Source: Pseudomonas monteilii NBRC 103158 = DSM 14164 (lineage in GTDB: Bacteria; Pseudomonadota; Gammaproteobacteria; Pseudomonadales; Pseudomonadaceae). Taken from it: a stretch of 64,000 nucleotides of DNA. Made by a program: the position numbers and the translations under genes. The notes beneath the pieces are model-generated. The model saw only the letters and a list, made by a program, of their open reading frames with translations. It was not told where the DNA came from and did not search any database. Below are positions 56,484-64,000 of the stretch, piece after piece; position 1 is the first letter of the stretch; every line of letters begins with the position of its first letter. The stretch lies in assembly GCF_000730605.1 (NCBI RefSeq), contig NZ_BBIS01000017.1, positions 1 through 64,000 on the forward strand, written 5' to 3'.

Positions 56484-57029
56484 ATGAAAGTTACCCGCCT
56501 TGAAATTCCGGATGTAATGCTTTTCGAGCCAAAGGTGTTTGGCGATGAGCGTGGTTTTTTTCTGGAAAGCTACAACCAGCAAGTGTTTGAGCAGGCTATC
56601 GGCAGGCCGGTTAATTTTGTGCAGGATAATCATTCCTGCTCCGCTAAAGGCGTACTGCGGGGGTTGCACTACCAGATAAAGCAGCCCCAGGGAAAACTGG
56701 TACGGGTTGTACAGGGTGAAGTTTTTGATGTGGCAGTAGATATGCGTCGGTCGTCGCCGACTTTTGGTCGATGGGTGGGCGAATACCTTTCTGCCGAAAA
56801 CAAGCGGCAATTGTGGGTGCCTGCGGGTTTCGCCCATGGCTTTCTGGTGATGTCTGACGTTGCCGAGTTCTTGTACAAGACCACCGACTTCTATGCGCCC
56901 CAATATGACCGTTGCCTGGCATGGAATGATGTGGAGCTGAATGTTCGTTGGCCCTTGGTCGGGCAACCGACGTTGTCTGCCAAGGATCAGCTGGGCTTGG
57001 CGTTCAGCAGCGCCGACTATTTTGACTGA
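56484..57029 (+). CDS. rmlC: dTDP-4-dehydrorhamnose 3,5-epimerase
   Basis: A 181-residue cupin epimerase, third enzyme of dTDP-L-rhamnose synthesis. It has catalytic His in LRGLHYQ, the Tyr in FLYKTTDFYAPQYD, and the ending VRWPL. It begins MKVTRLEIPDVMLFEPKVFG. It is complete but stands 4.2 kb from rmlBDA on the far side of wbpV-wbpL-wbpM, unlike the usual rmlBDAC order. Whether a second rmlC follows rmlA lies beyond the window. Confidence 0.93.
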   Translation: MKVTRLEIPDVMLFEPKVFGDERGFFLESYNQQVFEQAIGRPVNFVQDNHSCSAKGVLRGLHYQIKQPQGKLVRVVQGEVFDVAVDMRRSSPTFGRWVGEYLSAENKRQLWVPAGFAHGFLVMSDVAEFLYKTTDFYAPQYDRCLAWNDVELNVRWPLVGQPTLSAKDQLGLAFSSADYFD

Positions 57030-57088
57030 CAGGCCCTGACAGGCTGGCCAGCCATGGCGGCGAAGGCCCAAAAAGGAAGGATTGAACG

Positions 57089-58051
57089 ATGACGATCTTG
57101 GTAACCGGCGGCAGTGGCTTTGTTGGCTGCGCGCTGCTGGAAAGGCTTGCCGCCAACCCAGGCAGGGGGCTTCGGGCGCTGGTCAGGCAACCGCCAGCCC
57201 GGCAGGTTGCAGGCGTCGATTACCGGCAGTTCACCGAACTATCGGCGGTAAGTTTTGACTCTGGCCATTTCGAGCAGGTAGACACTGTGATCCACCTGGC
57301 GTCACGCGTGCACGTGATGCACGAAACGGCAGCAGAACCACTGGCCGAATTCCGCCGGGTCAATGTGGAGGGTACCTTGGCCCTGGCCCGGGCTGCTGCC
57401 CAAGCGGGCGCGCGCCGATTCATCTTCGTTAGTTCGGTGAAGGTGAATGGCGAGAGCACTGATGGCCGGGCGCCCTATACAGCTGACGAAGTGCCTGCAC
57501 CGCAGGACCCCTATGGCGTATCCAAACGCGAAGCCGAAGACGGCTTGCGCCAAGTGGCGGCTCAAACGGGGCTGGAAGTAGTGATCGTGCGCCCAGTGCT
57601 TGTCTATGGGCCTGGGGTGAAAGCCAACTTCCGCAGCATGATGCACTGGCTGAGCAAGGGCGTACCCTTGCCCTTCGGTGCCATTCACAACAAACGCAGC
57701 CTGGTGGCGCTGGATAACCTGGTTGACCTATTGGTGACCTGCATTGATCACCCTGCCGCTGCCAACCAGACCTTTCTGGCCAGTGATGGTCATGACCTTT
57801 CTACCACCGAGTTGCTGCAACACCTGGGCAAGGCTCTGGGCAAACCTGCCCGGCTGTTACCTGTGCCTGCAGCCTTGCTTAAAGGGGTGGCAACCCTGGC
57901 AGGCAAAGGTGCCTTGTCCCGGCGCCTATGCGGCTCGTTGCAGGTAGACAGCCGTAAGACACGTGAAGTGCTAGGCTGGAAACCTCCACTTGATATCGAC
58001 CAGGCGCTACGGGCAACGGCAATCAACTTTTTGAAAGAGCAAGACAAATGA
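57089..58051 (+). CDS. wbpV: NAD-dependent 4-reductase/epimerase WbpV-like
   Basis: A 320-residue SDR that begins TILVTGGSGFVGCALLERL, has FVSSVKVNGE and YGVSKREAE with the catalytic Tyr-Lys. In P. aeruginosa, wbpV-wbpL-wbpM form a conserved block in which WbpV reduces the WbpM 4-keto product to UDP-D-QuiNAc or UDP-D-FucNAc. The same three-gene order is seen here. It is translationally coupled to wbpL (ATGA). GC content rises from this gene onward. Which epimer is made cannot be read from the sequence. Confidence 0.85.
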   Translation: MTILVTGGSGFVGCALLERLAANPGRGLRALVRQPPARQVAGVDYRQFTELSAVSFDSGHFEQVDTVIHLASRVHVMHETAAEPLAEFRRVNVEGTLALARAAAQAGARRFIFVSSVKVNGESTDGRAPYTADEVPAPQDPYGVSKREAEDGLRQVAAQTGLEVVIVRPVLVYGPGVKANFRSMMHWLSKGVPLPFGAIHNKRSLVALDNLVDLLVTCIDHPAAANQTFLASDGHDLSTTELLQHLGKALGKPARLLPVPAALLKGVATLAGKGALSRRLCGSLQVDSRKTREVLGWKPPLDIDQALRATAINFLKEQDK

Positions 58052-59061
58052 CGGTATGGTGGCTCATTCCCCTGGTGGCAGGGGCATCCCTGCTTCTGAC
58101 AGCGGCGTTACGGCGCTACGCCCTGAACAAACAGATCATCGATGTACCCAACGCACGCAGCTCGCACACTGTACCGACCCCACGGGGCGGTGGTGTGGCC
58201 ATTGTGCTGAGTTTTCTGGTGTGCCTGCCTGTATTGGGCCTGAATGGAGTAGTGCCACTGCCGGCACTGGTGGGCATTGGTGGGGCTGGGGCATTGATTG
58301 CCGTGATCGGTTTCATGGACGACCACGGCCACATTGCCGCCCGTTGGCGGCTGCTCGGCCATTTCGCCGCAGCAACCTGGATGTTGTACTGGCTGGGCGG
58401 CCTGGCACCGTTGCAGATATTTGGCTTCACGCTGGACCTGCTGTGGCTTGGCTATGTCCTGGCGGCCTTCTACAGCGTATGGATGCTCAACCTTTATAAC
58501 TTCATGGACGGCATCGACGGTATCGCCAGCGTGGAAGCGGTCACAGCCTGTCTGGGGATGGTGTTGCTGTCAGCACTTGCCGGTGCTCCCCAGTTGATGG
58601 TGCTGCCCCTGCTATTGGCAGCCGCCACGATCGGCTTCCTGTTCTGGAACTTCCCCCCTGCCAAGATCTTCATGGGCGACGCTGGCAGTGGCTTCCTCGG
58701 CATCGTGCTGGCGGCCCTTTCGCTGCAAGCTGCCTGGGTGTCGTCACAGCTGTTCTGGTGCTGGCTGATCCTTCTAGGGGTGTTCGTGGTAGACGCTACA
58801 TTCACCTTGATCCGTCGACTGCTACGCGGTGACAAGGTATATGAAGCACACCGCAGCCACGCTTACCAGTTTGCGTCGCGCCACTATGGAAGGCATCTGC
58901 CGGTAACCCTGGCGGTGGCCGCGCTCAACCTGTTCTGGCTGCTGCCGGTGGCCTTGTGCGTGCTTTTGCTTGGCCTGGATGGCGTGTGGGGCGTGATCAT
59001 CGCCTACCTGCCATTGGCATATCTGGCCGTACGTTGGCGCGCCGGTGAGCTTGAACACTAG
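58048..59061 (+). CDS. wbpL: Initiating sugar-1-phosphate transferase WbpL
   Basis: A 337-residue polytopic membrane protein of the MraY/WecA family with about 10-11 membrane segments. It has the substrate-binding motifs RSSHTVPTPRGGG, NLYNFMDGIDG (with catalytic Asp) and KIFMGDAGSGFLG. In P. aeruginosa WbpL transfers D-FucNAc-1-P or GlcNAc-1-P to undecaprenyl phosphate to start O-antigen synthesis. It is coupled to wbpV by an ATGA overlap and precedes wbpM. Confidence 0.93.
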   Translation: MTVWWLIPLVAGASLLLTAALRRYALNKQIIDVPNARSSHTVPTPRGGGVAIVLSFLVCLPVLGLNGVVPLPALVGIGGAGALIAVIGFMDDHGHIAARWRLLGHFAAATWMLYWLGGLAPLQIFGFTLDLLWLGYVLAAFYSVWMLNLYNFMDGIDGIASVEAVTACLGMVLLSALAGAPQLMVLPLLLAAATIGFLFWNFPPAKIFMGDAGSGFLGIVLAALSLQAAWVSSQLFWCWLILLGVFVVDATFTLIRRLLRGDKVYEAHRSHAYQFASRHYGRHLPVTLAVAALNLFWLLPVALCVLLLGLDGVWGVIIAYLPLAYLAVRWRAGELEH

Positions 59062-59119
59062 CTAAAGTGATAGGACGAAGCGAGTAGACATGTCACTTTG
59101 GATTGCCCTAAGAGGTTTT

Positions 59120-61117
59120 ATGGATAAGCTGCGCTCAAGACTGCTAGGACTGCCTCGACGCCACAAACGGCTGATTCAGGTAGCGACTGATGTGATTCTG
59201 GTCTGGTTCGCACTCTGGCTGGCGTTCGTCGTGCGCCTGGGCATTGATGATCTGGCCAACCCCGTCCTGGACCATACCTGGCTGTTCATCATAGCGCCGA
59301 TCATTTCGATTCCGCTGTTCATCCGATTTGGTCTGTATCGGGCGGTGATGCGGTACTTCGGCAATGATGCGCTCATCGCCATCATCAAGGCCGTGACCCT
59401 TTCGGCGTTGATACTGGGCTTCATAATCTATTGGGCCGGCAATCATCAAAGTGTGGTGCCACGCTCCATCACCTTCAACTACTGGTGGCTCAGTCTCATC
59501 ATGGTCGGCGGCCTGCGCCTTGCCATGCGCCAATACTTCCTGGGGGATTGGTTCGCCACTGCTGTGCAGCACGTGCCTTTCGCCAATCGCGACGATGGCC
59601 TTCCACGGGTTGCCATCTACGGTGCCGGCTCGGCCGGTAACCAGCTGGTTGCTGCCTTGCGCATGGGCAAAGCCATGCGCCCGGTCGCGTTCATCGATGA
59701 CGATGGCAGCATCACCGACCGGGTAATTGCCGGCCTGCAGGTGTACCAGCCAGACCATTTGCAACGCATGATCGACGACACCGGCGCCGAAGAAATCCTG
59801 CTGGCGCTGCCCTCGGTCAGCCGCAGCCGCCGCCGCGAGATCCTCAACCTGCTCGAAGGCTATCCGCTGCATGTACGCAGTGTGCCTGGGTTCATGGATT
59901 TGGCCAGCGGCCGGGTCAAGGTGGACGACATCCAGGAAGTAGACATCGCCGACCTGCTTGGCCGCGATGCGGTGCCTGCCCAAAGTGACCTGCTGCAGCA
60001 CTGCATCATCGACCAAACAGTGATGGTAACCGGCGCTGGCGGCTCGATCGGCTCCGAGCTGTGTCGCCAGATACTGGGCCAGACGCCGCGTACCCTGCTG
60101 CTGTTCGAACACAGTGAATTCAACCTGTACACCATCGCCAGCGAACTGGAGCAACGTATCCTTCGTGAGGGCCTGGCTGTGCAGTTGATCCCTATCCTCG
60201 GCTCGGTCCGCGACCAGGCCAAGATGCTGGACGTGATGCGTGCCTGGCAGGTAGACACCGTCTACCACGCCGCCGCCTACAAGCACGTGCCCATCGTCGA
60301 GCACAACATTGCCGAAGGCCTGTCGAACAATGTGTTCGGCACCCTGTACACCGCCCAGGCGGCATTGCAGGCTGGCGTTTCCAACTTCGTGTTGATCTCT
60401 ACCGACAAGGCCGTGCGCCCCACCAATGTGATGGGCAGTACCAAGCGCTTGGCCGAAATGGTGCTGCAAGCCCTGAGCAAAGAGCTGGCGCCCGTGTTGA
60501 TGGGCGATACCGGCAACGTGTCGCAGGTGAACAAAACCCGTTTCACCATGGTGCGTTTTGGCAACGTGCTGGGCTCGTCAGGCTCAGTGATCCCGCTGTT
60601 TCACAAGCAAATCAAACACGGCGGGCCACTGACCGTGACCCACCCGAAAATCACCCGCTACTTCATGACAATCCCCGAGGCCGCGCAGTTGGTGATCCAG
60701 GCCGGCTCCATGGGGCAGGGTGGTGACGTGTTTGTGCTGGACATGGGTGAGCCGGTGAAGATCGTGGAACTTGCGGAAAAAATGATTCACCTGTCCGGCT
60801 TCAGCATCCGCTCCGAGCGCAACCCTCTGGGCGACATCGCCATCAACTTCACCGGCCTGCGCCCTGGCGAAAAGTTGTATGAAGAGTTGCTGATCGGTGA
60901 CAACGTAATTGCCACGCGCCACCCCATGATCATGAGCGCCAATGAAGACTACCTGACCTGGGATGTGCTCAAGCAGCGCCTGGAGGCACTGCGGGCTGCG
61001 ACCGCCGAGGATGACTTTGCCACCGTGCGCCAATTGTTGCGCGACACCGTCAGCGGCTATACACCGGGCGGTGAAATCGTCGACTGGCTGTATCAGCGCC
61101 GGCGCCTTGAGCCTTGA
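59120..61117 (+). CDS. wbpM: UDP-GlcNAc C6 dehydratase / C4 reductase WbpM (large membrane form)
   Basis: A 665-residue protein. Four N-terminal membrane segments (about residues 20-130) are followed by a nucleotide-binding region (AIYGAGSAGNQL) and a C-terminal SDR domain with VTGAGGSIGSELCRQILGQ. The active-site STDKAVRPTNVMGSTK has Met where most SDRs have Tyr, as known for WbpM. It makes UDP-4-keto-6-deoxy-GlcNAc for the WbpV reaction. The ATG at 59120 (MDKLRSRLLGLPRRHKR) matches the start and length of P. aeruginosa WbpM; an in-frame ATG at 59090 would add ten residues. It closes the P. aeruginosa-like O-antigen block. Confidence 0.95.
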   Translation: MDKLRSRLLGLPRRHKRLIQVATDVILVWFALWLAFVVRLGIDDLANPVLDHTWLFIIAPIISIPLFIRFGLYRAVMRYFGNDALIAIIKAVTLSALILGFIIYWAGNHQSVVPRSITFNYWWLSLIMVGGLRLAMRQYFLGDWFATAVQHVPFANRDDGLPRVAIYGAGSAGNQLVAALRMGKAMRPVAFIDDDGSITDRVIAGLQVYQPDHLQRMIDDTGAEEILLALPSVSRSRRREILNLLEGYPLHVRSVPGFMDLASGRVKVDDIQEVDIADLLGRDAVPAQSDLLQHCIIDQTVMVTGAGGSIGSELCRQILGQTPRTLLLFEHSEFNLYTIASELEQRILREGLAVQLIPILGSVRDQAKMLDVMRAWQVDTVYHAAAYKHVPIVEHNIAEGLSNNVFGTLYTAQAALQAGVSNFVLISTDKAVRPTNVMGSTKRLAEMVLQALSKELAPVLMGDTGNVSQVNKTRFTMVRFGNVLGSSGSVIPLFHKQIKHGGPLTVTHPKITRYFMTIPEAAQLVIQAGSMGQGGDVFVLDMGEPVKIVELAEKMIHLSGFSIRSERNPLGDIAINFTGLRPGEKLYEELLIGDNVIATRHPMIMSANEDYLTWDVLKQRLEALRAATAEDDFATVRQLLRDTVSGYTPGGEIVDWLYQRRRLEP

Positions 61118-61171
61118 TCGCAGTCGGTCTATGAAACAGTTGTTGCCGACAGGTCAACATCTACAACAATT

Positions 61172-61191
61172 TCAAACCGTGCATGGTTTGA
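61172..61191. promoter_or_regulatory. rmlB: Inverted repeat upstream of rmlB
   Basis: TCAAACC-GTGCAT-GGTTTGA is a 7-bp perfect dyad (20 bases) in the 99-base gap between wbpM and rmlB. It could be an operator or a weak transcript hairpin; it has no T-run. The rml genes may have their own promoter here. Confidence 0.4.
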
Positions 61192-61216
61192 TAGCGGTAT
61201 CGGGAAGAACTGAACA

Positions 61217-62287
61217 ATGACTATTCTGGTAACGGGTGGTGCGGGTTTCATTGGTGCGAATTTCGTGCTGGACTGGCTGGCCGGTAGCGACGAGCCCGTG
61301 GTCAACCTCGACAAGCTCACCTATGCAGGCAACCTGCAAACCCTCAGCAGCCTGCAGGGCGACAAGCGCCACATCTTCGTGCATGGCGATATCGGCGACT
61401 CCGAACTGGTAACCCGCTTGCTGAAGGAGCACCAGCCGCGCGCGATCGTCAACTTCGCCGCCGAGTCCCACGTCGACCGCTCGATCCATGGGCCCGAAGA
61501 CTTCATCGAAACCAACATCGTCGGCACCTTCCGCCTGCTGGAAGCCGTACGTGCCTACTGGGGCGGCCTGGATGAACAGTCGCGCCAGGCGTTCCGTTTC
61601 CTGCATGTGTCCACCGATGAAGTGTACGGTTCGCTGGCTGCCGACGAACCGGCCTTCACCGAAACCCACCAGTACCAGCCCAACAGCCCGTACTCGGCCA
61701 GCAAAGCCGCCAGTGACCACTTGGTGCGTTCCTACCACCACACCTACGGCCTGCCGGTGCTGACCACCAACTGCTCGAACAACTACGGCCCGTATCACTT
61801 CCCGGAAAAGCTCATCCCGCTGATGATCGTCAACGCCCTGGCCGGCAAGCCACTGCCGGTGTACGGTGACGGCCAGCAAATTCGCGACTGGCTGTACGTC
61901 AAGGACCACTGCAGCGCCATCCGCCGTGTGCTGGAAGCCGGCACCACCGGTGAGGTGTACAACGTAGGCGGCTGGAACGAAAAGCCCAACCTGGAAATCG
62001 TCAACCGTGTGTGTGCCTTGCTGGACGAACTGCGCCCGCGCGCCGACGGCAAGCCTTACGCCGAACAGATCACCTACGTGACCGATCGCCCCGGGCATGA
62101 CCGCCGTTATGCCATCGACGCCCGCAAGCTGGAACGCGAGCTGGGCTGGAAACCCGCTGAAACCTTCGAAACCGGTATTCGCAAAACCGTTGCCTGGTAC
62201 CTCGACAACCAGGAATGGGTGCAAAACGTACAGTCTGGCAGCTACCGCGAGTGGGTTGAAAAGAACTACGCAGGGCGCTCGGCATGA
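61217..62287 (+). CDS. rmlB: dTDP-glucose 4,6-dehydratase
   Basis: A 356-residue SDR, second enzyme of the dTDP-L-rhamnose route. It has the NAD motif [32 protein letters not shown], and [15 protein letters not shown] with the catalytic Tyr-Lys. [11 protein letters not shown] is also typical. It overlaps rmlD by four bases (ATGA), giving an rmlB-rmlD-rmlA run. Confidence 0.96.
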   Translation: MTILVTGGAGFIGANFVLDWLAGSDEPVVNLDKLTYAGNLQTLSSLQGDKRHIFVHGDIGDSELVTRLLKEHQPRAIVNFAAESHVDRSIHGPEDFIETNIVGTFRLLEAVRAYWGGLDEQSRQAFRFLHVSTDEVYGSLAADEPAFTETHQYQPNSPYSASKAASDHLVRSYHHTYGLPVLTTNCSNNYGPYHFPEKLIPLMIVNALAGKPLPVYGDGQQIRDWLYVKDHCSAIRRVLEAGTTGEVYNVGGWNEKPNLEIVNRVCALLDELRPRADGKPYAEQITYVTDRPGHDRRYAIDARKLERELGWKPAETFETGIRKTVAWYLDNQEWVQNVQSGSYREWVEKNYAGRSA

Positions 62288-63180
62288 AAATTCTGCTACT
62301 GGGCAAGGACGGCCAGGTAGGTTGGGAGCTGCAACGCAGCCTGGCCCCGCTGGGCCAGGTGCTGGCGCTGAACAGCCGCAGCCAGTTGCACTGCGGCGAC
62401 CTGGCCAACCTGCCAGGTCTGGCCGAAACCGTGCGTACCTATGCCCCCGATGTGATCGTTAACGCCGCTGCCTACACCGCCGTCGACAAGGCAGAAAGCG
62501 AGCGCGAGCTAGCCTTCAAGGTAAACGCCGAGGCCGTGGGTGTGCTCGCCCGTGCTGCCGCCGACTGCGGCGCACTGCTGGTGCATTACTCCACCGACTA
62601 CGTATTCCCGGGGCTGGGCGCCCAGGCCTGGCGCGAAGACGACACTGTCGGCCCGCTGAATACCTACGGCGCAAGCAAGCTGGCGGGCGAGCAAGCCATC
62701 CGGGCTGCCGCCTGCCAGCACCTGATCTTCCGTACCTGCTGGGTGTATGCCGCCCGCGGCAACAACTTTGCCAAGACCATGCTACGCCTGGCTGCCGAAC
62801 GCGACAGCCTGGGTGTGATCGACGATCAGTTCGGCGCCCCCACTGGCGCCGAATTGATCGCCGACATTACCGCACACGCCATTACCGCCACCCGAGCCAA
62901 TCCGGCTTTGGTTGGCCTGTATCACCTGGCGGCCGGTGGCGAGACCACCTGGTGCGGCTACGCCCGCTACGTGCTGGAACAGTCAGCAGCCCAAGGCGTG
63001 GCATTGAAAGCCCACGCCGAACAGGTCAACCCGTTGACCACGGATGCCTATCCGACCCCGGCCAAGCGACCGGCTAACTCGCGTCTTGATACCAACAAAC
63101 TACAGAAGGCTTTTGCCCTGACTCTGCCAGACTGGCGCCAGGGAGTGGCCCGCATGCTCAAGGAAATTCACGAGAAATGA
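62284..63180 (+). CDS. rmlD: dTDP-4-dehydrorhamnose reductase
   Basis: A 298-residue reductase, last step to dTDP-L-rhamnose. It begins [19 protein letters not shown], has [24 protein letters not shown] and [12 protein letters not shown]. It is coupled to rmlB upstream (ATGA) and to rmlA downstream (ATGA). It differs clearly from the RmlD-like reductase at 51.5 kb, so both reductase types are retained for different sugars. Confidence 0.96.
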   Translation: MKILLLGKDGQVGWELQRSLAPLGQVLALNSRSQLHCGDLANLPGLAETVRTYAPDVIVNAAAYTAVDKAESERELAFKVNAEAVGVLARAAADCGALLVHYSTDYVFPGLGAQAWREDDTVGPLNTYGASKLAGEQAIRAAACQHLIFRTCWVYAARGNNFAKTMLRLAAERDSLGVIDDQFGAPTGAELIADITAHAITATRANPALVGLYHLAAGGETTWCGYARYVLEQSAAQGVALKAHAEQVNPLTTDAYPTPAKRPANSRLDTNKLQKAFALTLPDWRQGVARMLKEIHEK

Positions 63181-64000
63181 CCACTATGAAGCGTAAAGGC
63201 ATCATTCTGGCGGGCGGGTCGGGTACCCGCCTGCACCCAGCGACCCTGGCAATTTCCAAGCAGCTGCTACCGGTGTACGACAAACCGATGATCTACTACC
63301 CGCTGACCACGCTGATGCTGGCGGGCATTCAGGACATCCTGATCATCTCCACCCCGCAAGACACCCCCCGCTTCGAGCAACTGCTGGGCGACGGCCATCA
63401 GTGGGGCATCAACATCACCTACGCCGTGCAGGCCTCGCCAGACGGTTTGGCACAAGCCTTCCTGATTGGTGAAGACTTCATCGGCAACGACCTGTCGGCG
63501 CTGGTGTTGGGCGACAACATCTATTACGGCCACGACTTCCAGCAGTTGCTGCGCAATGCCATGGGCCGTGACGAAGGCGCCAGCGTGTTTGCCTACCATG
63601 TGCATGACCCCGAGCGTTATGGCGTGGTTGAGTTCGATGACAAGGGCAAGGCAATCAGCCTAGAAGAAAAACCTGCCAAGCCGAAGTCCAGCTATGCCGT
63701 GACCGGGTTGTATTTCTACGACAAGGACGTGGTCGAGATTGCCAAAGGCATCAAGCCGTCTGCGCGGGGTGAACTGGAGATTACCGATCTGAACCGGGTG
63801 TACCTGGAGCAGAACCGGCTGTCGGTGGAGATCATGGGGCGCGGGTATGCCTGGCTGGATACCGGGACGCACGATTCGTTGCTGGAGGCTAGCGGGTACA
63901 TCGCCACGATTGAGCGGCGGCAGGGGCTGAAGGTGGCTTGCCCGGAAGAGGTGGCGTACAGGCAGGGGTGGATTGGGGCAGAGCAGCTGTTGAAGCTGGC
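63177..64000 (+). CDS. rmlA: Glucose-1-phosphate thymidylyltransferase (cut by the window end)
   Basis: First enzyme of dTDP-L-rhamnose synthesis, making dTDP-glucose. About 274 of the usual 293 or so residues are present. The nucleotide-binding [29 protein letters not shown] and [16 protein letters not shown] are clear. It starts at 63177 ([13 protein letters not shown] overlap with rmlD); an ATG at 63186 is the alternative and matches other species better. The gene continues beyond the window. Confidence 0.95.
   Translation, partial: MTTMKRKGIILAGGSGTRLHPATLAISKQLLPVYDKPMIYYPLTTLMLAGIQDILIISTPQDTPRFEQLLGDGHQWGINITYAVQASPDGLAQAFLIGEDFIGNDLSALVLGDNIYYGHDFQQLLRNAMGRDEGASVFAYHVHDPERYGVVEFDDKGKAISLEEKPAKPKSSYAVTGLYFYDKDVVEIAKGIKPSARGELEITDLNRVYLEQNRLSVEIMGRGYAWLDTGTHDSLLEASGYIATIERRQGLKVACPEEVAYRQGWIGAEQLLKL

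Overview
The window looks like chromosome of a Pseudomonas species of the P. putida group. The evidence is the gene order (betX-yjcH-actP; rsmI; ngg/asnO; ubiG-mupP-yciK; mtnA-gyrA-serC-pheA-tyrA/aroA-cmk-rpsA-ihfB; then an O-antigen cluster ending in wbpV-wbpL-wbpM and rml genes), the GC-rich codon use, and two families of short palindromic repeats, one resembling the REP element of P. putida. There are no tRNA or rRNA genes, insertion sequences, prophage genes or CRISPR arrays. One gene (rmlA) runs off the right end.

Layout. 0.2-5.0 kb: a GH17 membrane glucan enzyme, an orphan glycine betaine-binding protein, and an acetate permease with its small DUF485 partner. 5.2-11.7 kb: an accessory alternative (CS1-type) chaperone-usher pilus operon (pilin, usher, chaperone, tip adhesin), followed by a LuxR-type response regulator and a REC-Hpt phosphorelay protein with no sensor kinase beside them. 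11.7-13.4 kb: small genes, including DUF3309, an SDR, the 59-residue CsrA-family regulator RsmI, and YheU. 13.5-18.3 kb: the N-acetylglutaminylglutamine amide (NAGGN) osmoprotectant locus (M42 peptidase, ngg, asnO). 18.5-34.8 kb: housekeeping genes, including mnmC, a PPK2-type polyphosphate:AMP phosphotransferase, fumC, bolA-like, trhO, an ABC exporter, a GGDEF-EAL protein, a TenA-like protein, the ubiG-mupP-yciK operon, and mtnA.

35.1-45.9 kb is the classic pseudomonad aromatic supraoperon, gyrA-serC-pheA-tyrA/aroA-cmk-rpsA, followed by ihfB and a LapA-like gene. No hisC-type aminotransferase sits between pheA and tyrA/aroA; a hairpin does. The AroA part of the fusion carries class II EPSP synthase signatures.

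45.9-64 kb: a beta-CASP metallo-hydrolase, then the O-antigen cluster at the ihfB site, the site also used in P. aeruginosa. It holds wzz, wzx, an EpsG-type polymerase, three glycosyltransferases, a CapE/WbvB-WbvR-like pair, a detached rmlC, the wbpV-wbpL-wbpM block, and rmlBDA. Together these predict a repeat unit started by D-FucNAc or D-QuiNAc and containing L-rhamnose and an N-acetylated 6-deoxy-L-hexosamine. The leader in front of wzz holds a strong ribosome binding site, an 11-residue minigene and two consecutive hairpins. It is the least explained and most interesting non-coding element in the window.
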